Assembly (NCBI RefSeq): GCF_000385135.1
Contig: NZ_ARQM01000007.1
Span: 1-45,563 of the forward strand
Direction: 5' to 3'
Origin: Promicromonospora sukumoe 327MFSha3.1
Lineage (GTDB): Bacteria > Actinomycetota > Actinomycetes > Actinomycetales > Cellulomonadaceae
Length of the DNA: 45,563 nucleotides
A program made the translations under genes and the position numbers. Shown here piece after piece: positions 39,607 through 45,563 of the stretch (the stretch's first letter is position 1; each line of letters opens with the position of its first letter). The notes under the pieces are model-generated. The model saw nothing but the letters and a program-made list of their open reading frames with translations, searched no databases and was not told the DNA's origin.

Positions 39607-40230
39607 ATGTCACAGACGACCAGCGACAACGCGAGCGACGCGACCGAGCTCGAGCAGAAGCAGATCCTGAAGAAGTACCTCCAGGAGACCCGTGAGGCCC
39701 TCGTGTGGAAGCTCGAGGGCCTCACGGAGAAGCAGGCGCGCTGGCCCCTGGTGGCCTCCGGCAACAACCTCCTGGGCATCGTGAAGCACTGCGCCAACGT
39801 GGAGATCGGCTACCTCGGGCCGGTCTTCGGGCGGCAGTGGCCCGACCCGGGGGAGCTCGTCCCCGACGACATCTACGAGACGGACCCGCAGGCCGACTGG
39901 TACGCGACCGCGGACGAGACCGTCGCCTCCGTCGTCGACCTCTACAAGCGGGGCTGGGCATTCTGCGACGAGACCATCGACACGCTCCCGCTGAGCGCCG
40001 TCGGCCGGGTGCCGTGGTGGAAGAACGGCGAGGTCACGCTGTTCCGCATCATCGTGCACGTCACCGACGAGACCGCCCGGCACGCCGGTCACGCGGACAT
40101 CCTGCGCGAGCTCACCGACAGCTCCGTCGGGCTCTACGCGGGCAACACCAACATCCCCGACTGGCAGGGCGACCAGATGGCCGCGTACGTCGACAAGCTC
40201 AAGACCCTCGCCGAGGGGGCAGGCAACTAG
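39607..40230 (+). CDS. DinB/DUF664 family protein
   Basis: 207 residues, a DinB-like four-helix bundle. The metal-site histidines appear as NLLGIVKHCANVEIGY and IVHVTDETARHAGHADILRE, so a single divalent metal could bind. DinB-like enzymes include thiol transferases of mycothiol and bacillithiol type, but no substrate is assignable. The ATG at 39607 lies exactly 6 nt after CACACT (39595-39600) with no ribosome-binding site, suggesting a leaderless gene. Confidence 0.88.
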   Translation: MSQTTSDNASDATELEQKQILKKYLQETREALVWKLEGLTEKQARWPLVASGNNLLGIVKHCANVEIGYLGPVFGRQWPDPGELVPDDIYETDPQADWYATADETVASVVDLYKRGWAFCDETIDTLPLSAVGRVPWWKNGEVTLFRIIVHVTDETARHAGHADILRELTDSSVGLYAGNTNIPDWQGDQMAAYVDKLKTLAEGAGN

Positions 40231-40263
40231 CGCCCGCGTCCGAGATTCGCCAAACTGCGGGCC

Positions 40264-41622
40264 ATGCCCCTCAACGTGGAGCCGTCCACATCCTCCGGGC
40301 CCGCGCCCGAACCTGCCCTCGCCGAAGCACCGAAGACCGCACGTCCCGCACCGAGAGCCGAGGTGGCGGCCGGTAGATCCGACATCCCGCCGAGCGGACG
40401 GCGCGACAGCGGCTCCATGCGACCGCTGTTCGTCTTCCTGATCGTCGCCGCGCTGGCACTGGTCGGCAGCATCGTGTTCGCGCTCGTGCACGCCACGAAC
40501 GACCGCGAGGCGGACCAGCTCGCCGACGCACGGGCCGACGTCGTGCAGGCCGTCGACGAGGGGCGCGCCGCACAGGAGGGGCTGACCGCGCAGATCGAGA
40601 CCGCCGAGAGCACGCTCGTCGCCTCGAAGGGCAAGGTGGTCGACAGCGCGCTCCGCGACGAGCTCGCCGGGCACATCGCCGCCGCCAAGAAGCTCGGCGA
40701 CCAGCAGCCGCCGTCGGTCCCCGAGGCCGGTGCCGCGGGCCTCGAGGCCCCGGCGGACCTGGACGCCCTGGAGGCGCAGGCCACCGAGTGGGCCATGACC
40801 ATGCGCACCGCCTCGACCACCCTCACGTCCGCGACCGAGGACGTGCAGGAGTCGTACCGGCAGTGGCAGCAGGACCGCAAGGACGCCCAGGCCGAGGCCG
40901 ACGCGGCCGCCGACGAGGCCGCGCAGGCCGCCGACCAGCTCGACAAGGCCCTGAAGTCCCTGTCGACCACGACCGACCAGCTCAAGATCTCGGTGCGGGA
41001 CTCCCAGTACACCCTCGACTGGGCCGCCGGCCTGAACGGCCCCACCGGACCCCGCAAGACCCTCCTCGCGCACCGCAAGGAGGGCGCCGCGGCGCTCGCG
41101 GCGCGGGCCGAAGCCAAGGAGCTCGGTGCCGTGCAGGACCTCCTGGACCGTCGCGAGACCGCGCGGTTGGCGATCGAGGACGGCGCGTGGGCGGTGCGGG
41201 CCACACTGGCGGACGGCAGCAACGGGCGGATCGCGCAGAAGGACCTGTGCAAGATGGGGCTGGGTCCCGAGGGGCAGGAGCAGTACCTGCGCTGCGACGC
41301 CGCCGAGGACTGGACGAAGCTGGCCGAGGCGTTCGAGGCGGAGCTCGGCAAGCCGCTGCGCGTGGAGTACGGCTACCGCCCCTACGACTGGCAGCTCCAG
41401 GCGCTCGACGAGTTCGGTGCCGGCCAGGTCGCCGAGCCCGGCACCTCCAACCACGGCTGGGCCGCCGCTGTGGACGTGCCTGTGGACGACGGCTTCCGCT
41501 TCGGCGAGCCCGAGTTCGAGTGGCTCGCGGCCAACGGGCCGAAGTTCGGCTGGGAGCACCCGGACTGGGCACGGGCGGGTGGCGGCCGCGAGGAGCCCTG
41601 GCACTTCGAGTACCAGGGCTGA
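40264..41622 (+). CDS. Membrane-anchored D-alanyl-D-alanine carboxypeptidase-like protein (VanY/M15)
   Basis: 452 residues. An N-terminal cytoplasmic tail rich in Pro/Ala (1-52), one helix (53-76, LFVFLIVAALALVGSIVFAL) and a long helical, coiled-coil-like stalk (about 80-300, with heptad-like Ala/Asp/Gln repeats). The C-terminal M15 peptidase (about 330-452) has YGYRPYDWQ, the zinc motif SNHGWAAAVDV (His and Asp) and the final WHFEYQ His. It trims D-Ala from peptidoglycan stem peptides outside the membrane. The ATG at 40264 lies 7 nt after CAAACT, a possible -10. The stalk would hold the catalytic domain away from the membrane. Confidence 0.9.
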   Translation: MPLNVEPSTSSGPAPEPALAEAPKTARPAPRAEVAAGRSDIPPSGRRDSGSMRPLFVFLIVAALALVGSIVFALVHATNDREADQLADARADVVQAVDEGRAAQEGLTAQIETAESTLVASKGKVVDSALRDELAGHIAAAKKLGDQQPPSVPEAGAAGLEAPADLDALEAQATEWAMTMRTASTTLTSATEDVQESYRQWQQDRKDAQAEADAAADEAAQAADQLDKALKSLSTTTDQLKISVRDSQYTLDWAAGLNGPTGPRKTLLAHRKEGAAALAARAEAKELGAVQDLLDRRETARLAIEDGAWAVRATLADGSNGRIAQKDLCKMGLGPEGQEQYLRCDAAEDWTKLAEAFEAELGKPLRVEYGYRPYDWQLQALDEFGAGQVAEPGTSNHGWAAAVDVPVDDGFRFGEPEFEWLAANGPKFGWEHPDWARAGGGREEPWHFEYQG

Positions 41623-41657
41623 CGCCGTCGGACACCGCGGCTGACGCCGCTCGTCCG

Positions 41658-41698
41658 GTGCCCGCGCACCGCCGTCGACCACGGTGGTGCGCGGGCAC
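41658..41698. terminator. Strong hairpin between the VanY-like and rlmC genes
   Basis: GTGCCCGCGCACC pairs with GGTGCGCGGGCAC and continues inward (18 bp in all, one G-T pair, 5-nt loop). It lies 35 nt after the VanY-like stop and only 2 nt before the rlmC -10 hexamer. Confidence 0.75.
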
Positions 41699-41700
41699 TG

Positions 41701-41706
41701 GATAAT
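41701..41706 (+). promoter_or_regulatory. -10 element (GATAAT) of rlmC
   Basis: GATAAT, preceded by TG, lies 7 nt before the GTG at 41714. It overlaps the competing ATG at 41705, which therefore cannot be in the transcript. The -35 region would fall inside the terminator stem. Confidence 0.6.
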
Positions 41707-41713
41707 GGAGGGC

Positions 41714-42892
41714 GTGCAGTGCCCTCACTACGACGCCGGACGCTGCCACTCCTGCACCCTCCTGGAGATCGACTACCCCACCCAGGTGCTCGACAAGGAG
41801 CGGCACGTCGCCACGCTCCTCGACCCGGTCTCCGCCGGCCTGACCTGGCTCCCGGCGGTCCGCAGCGTCGAGTCCGCCTTCCGGAACAAGGCGAAGATGG
41901 TCGTCAGCGGCACCGTCGCCGAGCCCGTGCTGGGCATCCTCGACCGGGCCGGTCACGGCGTCGACCTGACCGACTGCGGCCTCTACCCCGACGAGCTCCA
42001 GGCGTCCTTCGGCCCGCTGGCGGCGTTCGTGACGCGCGCGAACCTGGAGCCGTACCAGGTCTCGGGCACGGGAAAGCGCGCGCAGCAGCGCGGCGAGCTC
42101 AAGTACCTGCTGGTCACGCTGTCACCGGACGGCGAGCTGATGGTCCGGTTCGTGCTGCGCTCCCAGGAGTCGATCGCGCGGATCCGCAAGCACCTGCCCG
42201 CGCTGCTGGCCGACCTCCCGGCCCTCGCGGTCGCGTCGGCGAACATCCAGCCCGCGCACGCAGCGGTGCTGGAGGGCGACCTCGAGATCCCGCTGACCGA
42301 GCGCACCACGCTCCCGATGCGCATCGACGACATCACGCTCGACCTGCGTCCGCAGAGCTTCTTCCAGACCAACACGGCGGTCGCCACCGAGCTGTACCGG
42401 CAGGCCCGCGCCTGGGTCGACGAGGTGGACCCGCGCAGCCTCTGGGACCTCTACTGCGGGGTGGGCGGCTTCGCGCTGCACTGCTCCGCGCCCGGCCGGA
42501 CCGTCACGGGCATCGAGATCAGCGCCGAGGCGGTCGTCGCGGCGTCGGACACGGTCGAGCGCCTGCGCGACGGCGAGGTCGACGGGGCCGGCCGGTTCCG
42601 GGACGTCACGTTCGCGGCGGGCGACGCGACGGCGTTCGCCGTCGGGCCGCAGGCGCCCGGGCTGCCCGAGATGGTGATCGTGAACCCGCCCCGGCGCGGT
42701 ATCGGCGCGGACCTGGCGCAGTGGCTGGAGGGTTCGGGGATCGACCACGTCCTGTACTCGAGCTGCAACGCGACCACGCTCGCGAAGGACCTCGCCGCCA
42801 TGCCGTCGCTCCGGCCGGTCCGGGCGCGGCTGCTCGACATGTTCCCGCAGACCTCGCACTACGAGGTGCTGGTGCTCCTCGAACGGTCCTGA
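41714..42892 (+). CDS. rlmC: 23S rRNA (uracil-C5)-methyltransferase RlmC
   Basis: 392 residues. The N-terminus MQCPHYDAGRCHSC matches E. coli RlmC and gives the Fe-S cysteines C3, C11, C14 and C88 (TDCGLYP). Then FRNKAKMVVSG, KRAQQRGELKYLLVT, RPQSFFQTN, the SAM site DLYCGVGGFALHC, NPPRRGIG and the catalytic C351 in SSCNATTLAKDL. E. coli RlmC methylates U747 of 23S rRNA with SAM. The GTG at 41714 is chosen over the ATG at 41705 because of the -10 position and the homologous start. Its 3' end overlaps the convergent sigma-like gene by 34 nt. Confidence 0.94.
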   Translation: MQCPHYDAGRCHSCTLLEIDYPTQVLDKERHVATLLDPVSAGLTWLPAVRSVESAFRNKAKMVVSGTVAEPVLGILDRAGHGVDLTDCGLYPDELQASFGPLAAFVTRANLEPYQVSGTGKRAQQRGELKYLLVTLSPDGELMVRFVLRSQESIARIRKHLPALLADLPALAVASANIQPAHAAVLEGDLEIPLTERTTLPMRIDDITLDLRPQSFFQTNTAVATELYRQARAWVDEVDPRSLWDLYCGVGGFALHCSAPGRTVTGIEISAEAVVAASDTVERLRDGEVDGAGRFRDVTFAAGDATAFAVGPQAPGLPEMVIVNPPRRGIGADLAQWLEGSGIDHVLYSSCNATTLAKDLAAMPSLRPVRARLLDMFPQTSHYEVLVLLERS

Positions 42893-44256
42893 CCGGGCGG
42901 CGTGTGGTCCTTGGCCTTGCCGTCCTGCTTGGCCTGGCCGGGTGGAACGTCCTTCTTGGCCTGACCGGGCGGGATGTTCGGTTTCGACTCGGCGGGCGAC
43001 GCGTCCTTCTTCGCCTGGCCGGGCGGTGTCATGTCCTTCTTGGCCTGCCCCGGCGGAACGGTCTCCTTCTTCGCCTGGCCGGGTGGGACGCCGTCGGACT
43101 TGGCGAGGCCCGGTGGGACGCCGTCCGACTTGGCGAGGCCCGGTGGGACGCCGTCCTTCTTGGCCTGGCCGGGCGGCGTGTACTCCGTCGAGGTCGTGCC
43201 GGTCAGCTCGGGAACGTGGGTCGGATCCTCCTGGACCGACCGGGTGGCATTCCGGGCCGCGGCGGGCGACCGGTCCTGCGTCGAGACCGAGACCGTCCCG
43301 GTCTCGTGGAACGACGGCGCGGCCTCGATGCTGCCCGCTACGCCGGTGGTGACGGCGGTCGTCACGAACAGGCCGCCGGCGACGGTCGCGGTCAGGCTCA
43401 CCGGGTCGGTCAGCAGGGTCCGGGCGGTCACGGCCGCGCGGACCCCGGCGCTGGTGAGCCAGCCCCCGGCGCCGGACGCGGCCCCGCCGGTCGCGGCCGC
43501 ACCCGTCGCGCCGGCCCCGGCCGCGGCAACTCCCGTCGCGGCGGCGCCCGCCCCGGTCGCCAGCCCGGACTCGGCCGCCGCGGCCCCGAGCAGCAGCACG
43601 GGCGCTCCGGCGCGCAGCATCCAGTAGGACTCGCGGACGTCGACGAAGGCCCGGGTGCAGCCCGGGCAGCCGACCATGTGGTCCTCCACCTGCTGGCGTC
43701 GGCGCGGCAGCAGGCGGTTCCGGACGAAGTCGTGCAGGGCGGCCCGGGTGGACCGGCACTCCAGGTCGGCGGTGGTGCCGGCGTGGGCCGTGGCGATGGT
43801 GCTCGCGAGCCGGTTCTCGGCCCGGCGCAGCCGGCGCTTGGCGGCGTAGGGCAGCACACCGATCTCGTCGGCGATCGCCGACACGGGCCGGGACCCCACG
43901 TGGTGGTCCCAGAGGAGCTGCTGCTCGCCGGCGGGGAGCCGCTCCATGGCCAGGTTGAGCACCTCGAAGTCGAGCGCGTGCCGCACCGGTGCCAGGGCGG
44001 CGGGCTCGCCCGCAGGACCGCCGACGACCGGCTCCTCCTCCTGGGTCATCCGCAGCGCCACCTCGACGGCCGCGGTGGTCCAGAACGCGAGCGGGTCGGC
44101 GAGGTCGCCCTGCTTGAGGAGCTCCACGCACAGCAGCTCGAGGCCGCAGCTCGCGGCCAGCTCCGGGTCGACGCCCGGAACCCGCCGGGACACCGTGAAG
44201 ACCACGGCGCGGCGGTGAGCCGCCCACAGGCTGAGGTCGGCACTCGTGACGGTCAC
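42859..44256 (-). CDS. Sigma-factor-like / zinc-finger anti-sigma / membrane fusion with PPGQAKK repeats
   Basis: 465 residues. Residues about 5-75 resemble a diverged sigma region 2 (LWAAHRRAVVFTVSRRVPGV). Residues about 105-152 are a sigma region 4 HTH (PVSAIADEIGVLPYAAKRRL). An anti-sigma zinc finger follows: C167 and H193-x3-C197-x2-C200. An Ala/Gly-rich stretch (about 220-265) precedes one likely transmembrane helix (about 289-309) and an external tail with nine PPG units, mostly PPGQAKKD (361-456). The GTG at 44256 follows GGGAGGGGGG. The tail end overlaps rlmC on the opposite strand. The next gene upstream has the same architecture. A membrane-tethered, self-inhibited sigma factor is an inference. 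Confidence 0.82.
   Translation of the reverse strand: MTVTSADLSLWAAHRRAVVFTVSRRVPGVDPELAASCGLELLCVELLKQGDLADPLAFWTTAAVEVALRMTQEEEPVVGGPAGEPAALAPVRHALDFEVLNLAMERLPAGEQQLLWDHHVGSRPVSAIADEIGVLPYAAKRRLRRAENRLASTIATAHAGTTADLECRSTRAALHDFVRNRLLPRRRQQVEDHMVGCPGCTRAFVDVRESYWMLRAGAPVLLLGAAAAESGLATGAGAAATGVAAAGAGATGAAATGGAASGAGGWLTSAGVRAAVTARTLLTDPVSLTATVAGGLFVTTAVTTGVAGSIEAAPSFHETGTVSVSTQDRSPAAARNATRSVQEDPTHVPELTGTTSTEYTPPGQAKKDGVPPGLAKSDGVPPGLAKSDGVPPGQAKKETVPPGQAKKDMTPPGQAKKDASPAESKPNIPPGQAKKDVPPGQAKQDGKAKDHTPPGQDRSRSTSTS
42889..43176 (-). repeat. PPG(Q/L)AK(K/S) coding tandem repeat
   Basis: About nine units encode PPGQAKKDGV-like decapeptides; the 30-nt units near 43085-43150 are nearly identical (PPGLAKSDGV twice). 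Spacing widens toward the C-terminus. The units are positively charged and Pro-rich, so the tail is extended and could bind anionic wall polymers. Confidence 0.85.
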
Positions 44257-44313
44257 GCTGCCCCCCTCCCGCACGCGACGTGACACCCCGCGACACCACG
44301 TCGCGCGTGCCCC

Positions 44314-44413
44314 CGGGCGTGCATGCTCGCAAAGAATGCATGCGCATGGAAGGCACCCGTGTGATCACGGGAAGATCTTGGGCTCACGCCCAGAAGGCCT
44401 GTGCGTCCGCACA
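44314..44413 (-). promoter_or_regulatory. Probable promoter/operator region of the 44256 gene
   Basis: Two GCATGC-containing sites (44321-44326 and 44337-44343) flank CTCGCAAAGAA. Farther out TGTGCG-TC-CGCACA (44400-44413) is a perfect short palindrome. The density of dyads upstream of a regulator gene suggests operator sites, but no consensus promoter is clear. Confidence 0.35.
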
Positions 44414-44425
44414 GCGTCGAGGAGA

Positions 44426-44449
44426 TGCGGGCCTGGTAGGAGGCCCGCA
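44426..44449 (-). terminator. Terminator of the second sigma-like gene
   Basis: TGCGGGCCT and AGGCCCGCA form a perfect 9-bp stem with a 6-nt loop, 6 nt beyond the stop codon at 44456. It separates the two paralogues, so they are probably transcribed independently. Confidence 0.6.
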
Positions 44450-44455
44450 CACCCA

Positions 44456-45563
44456 TCAGTCCCCGGTCGCCGACTCGGCGTCCTCGGCGGCGTCCGAGAA
44501 CGTGCCGAAGATCAGGTTCCAGATCTCGTCCAGCGTGGTGGTCGCGAGATCGATGCCCGGAAGGTCCGAGAGGCCGAGACTGGCGAGCAGCTCGTCCAGC
44601 GCGCTGCCGAGGCCCGGCGTCTCGGGTGTCTCGGGCTCCTCCGGGACCTCCGGCGGTTCTGCCGGGTTCTCGGGCTCCGTCGGCGGCTCCGCCGGTTCCT
44701 CGGGCTCCTTGGGCGGGTCGGGCTTGTCCGTGCCGCTGCCTTCGTTCGACCCGGACCCGGACCCGGAGCCGGAGGACGGGGGCTTCGGGGTCTCCTCCTG
44801 CGCGCCGTCGGACTCGGGCGCGGGAGCCGGCTCGGCCACCACCGGGGGAGTGTCGGCAGGCGTGGCCGCCGCGTCCTCCTTCGGCGTGGTCGCAGGGCGC
44901 GGCTGTGGGTCCTCGGGCGGGATCGACGGGGGCTTCTCGTCCGTCGACGGTTTGTCCGAGGCGGACGACGAGTCGCCGTCGCCTCCACCGCCGCCGGCAC
45001 CTGAGCCACCTCCGGCCCCGCCGGCGCCGGAACCGCCACCCGCGGCCCCGGCGTCCTCGACGGCCTGGATGGGCGGGTCGTCGAGCTGGTTCAGGATCAT
45101 CGCGGCGGCGCCGGAGCCGATGGCCAGCGCGGCGAGCACGCCCGCCGCCACCGCGGTCTCCTTCTTGCCGAAGCGCGGCTTGGTCGCGCCCGCACCGCCC
45201 GCGCCGGCGGCGGTGCCGACGGCGCCGGTGAGCAGTCCGCCGGCGATGAGGTGCTGGCCGAGGTCGCGGAGCATCCAGGAGACCTCGCGCACGTCGATGA
45301 ACGCGCGGGTGCATTCCCCGCAGCCGTCCATGTGGACCTCCAGGCGTCGCTGCCGGCGCGGCAGCAGGCGTCCTTTGAGGTAGTCGTGCATCGCGGCGCG
45401 GGTGGTGCGGCACTCGGGTTCGTTGACGTTCTGGGCGTGCGCGGCGGCGAACGCGCCGGCGAGGCGTTCCTCGGCGCGGCGCAGTCGCATGGTCACGGCG
45501 TGGGGGCGTACGCCGAGGTCGCCGGCGATGTCGGTGACGGCCATGTCGTGCACGTGGCGGTCC
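44456..45563 (-). CDS. Sigma-factor-like / zinc-finger anti-sigma / membrane fusion, second paralogue (N-terminus outside window)
   Basis: About 369 C-terminal residues are visible and the frame is open to the right edge, so the sigma region 2 part is missing. Visible in order: sigma region 4 HTH (MAVTDIAGDLGVRPHAVTMR, then LRRAEERLAGAF), a zinc finger (ECRTTRAAMHDYLKGRLLPR, then HMDGCGEC), a helix (AVAAGVLAALAIGSGAAAMI) and an external tail. The tail is Gly/Ser-rich, then Pro/Glu-rich (EPEEPAEPPTEPENPAEPPE), and ends in a short amphipathic helical region (LDELLASLGLSDLPGIDL). The zinc-finger block is very close to that of the 42859 gene (RLLPRR, HM.GC), showing paralogy, while the tails are unrelated and oppositely charged. 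Confidence 0.82.
   Translation of the reverse strand, partial: DRHVHDMAVTDIAGDLGVRPHAVTMRLRRAEERLAGAFAAAHAQNVNEPECRTTRAAMHDYLKGRLLPRRQRRLEVHMDGCGECTRAFIDVREVSWMLRDLGQHLIAGGLLTGAVGTAAGAGGAGATKPRFGKKETAVAAGVLAALAIGSGAAAMILNQLDDPPIQAVEDAGAAGGGSGAGGAGGGSGAGGGGGDGDSSSASDKPSTDEKPPSIPPEDPQPRPATTPKEDAAATPADTPPVVAEPAPAPESDGAQEETPKPPSSGSGSGSGSNEGSGTDKPDPPKEPEEPAEPPTEPENPAEPPEVPEEPETPETPGLGSALDELLASLGLSDLPGIDLATTTLDEIWNLIFGTFSDAAEDAESATGD

Noticed and set aside
43085-43150. Regular 30-nt repeats that at first look CRISPR-like
   Set aside because: There are no variable spacers between units; they are coding tandem repeats for PPGLAKSDGV in frame with the sigma-like gene.

Overview
This is a very GC-rich, gene-dense bacterial chromosome segment. 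The gene content points to an actinobacterium, most likely a Micrococcales member of the Promicromonosporaceae or Cellulomonadaceae (inference). The signs are F420-type LLM and ANTAR proteins, CUT1 sugar transporters without their own ATPase, DrrA/DrrB-type exporters, GTG/TTG starts and many apparently leaderless genes. I see no phage, plasmid, rRNA or tRNA genes and no CRISPR array. It looks like ordinary chromosome with niche-type accessory genes.

Layout. 1-4.7 kb: a truncated SDR oxidoreductase, a PAS-ANTAR regulator, an endonuclease/exonuclease/phosphatase-family protein, a VOC protein, a small membrane protein and a divergent LysR regulator. 4.7-9.7 kb: the glycine cleavage operon gcvP-gcvT-gcvH behind a tandem glycine riboswitch. 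9.8-15.5 kb: a small LuxR-type HTH protein, a NUDIX hydrolase, a ComB-type phosphatase, a 1220-residue secreted phosphodiester glycosidase/metallophosphoesterase fusion and a small membrane protein. 15.7-18.9 kb: a CUT1 sugar ABC importer (binding lipoprotein and two permeases). 19.0-22.6 kb: metF under a SAM-I riboswitch, a Tat-exported amidase with a golvesin-type domain, a small membrane protein and a PlsC-type acyltransferase. 22.8-29.2 kb: a glycan-use locus (GH2 glycosidase, LacI repressor, second CUT1 importer) with matching AACGTT-centred operators. 29.2-36.0 kb: App1 phosphatase, SDR, AraC, NYN-LOTUS RNA-binding protein, TetR, LLM oxidoreductase and Tag glycosylase. 36.1-39.6 kb: a TetR-controlled DrrAB-type exporter plus a DUF2306 membrane protein. 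39.6-45.6 kb: a DinB-like protein, a membrane-anchored VanY-type peptidase, the 23S rRNA methyltransferase RlmC, and two tandem paralogues that fuse a sigma-like module, an anti-sigma zinc finger, a membrane segment and a long low-complexity tail.

The most unusual material is of three kinds. First, the two sigma/zinc-finger/membrane fusions at the right edge. Second, families of long intergenic palindromes: one 40-46 bp palindrome occurs three times, each time just after a stop codon, and two other hairpins sit in other gaps. Third, short dispersed repeats have been absorbed in frame into gcvP and into the phosphodiester glycosidase gene. About a dozen genes have a TANNNT-like -10 hexamer ending 5-7 nt before the start codon. 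This suggests leaderless transcripts, and I used it to choose several starts.
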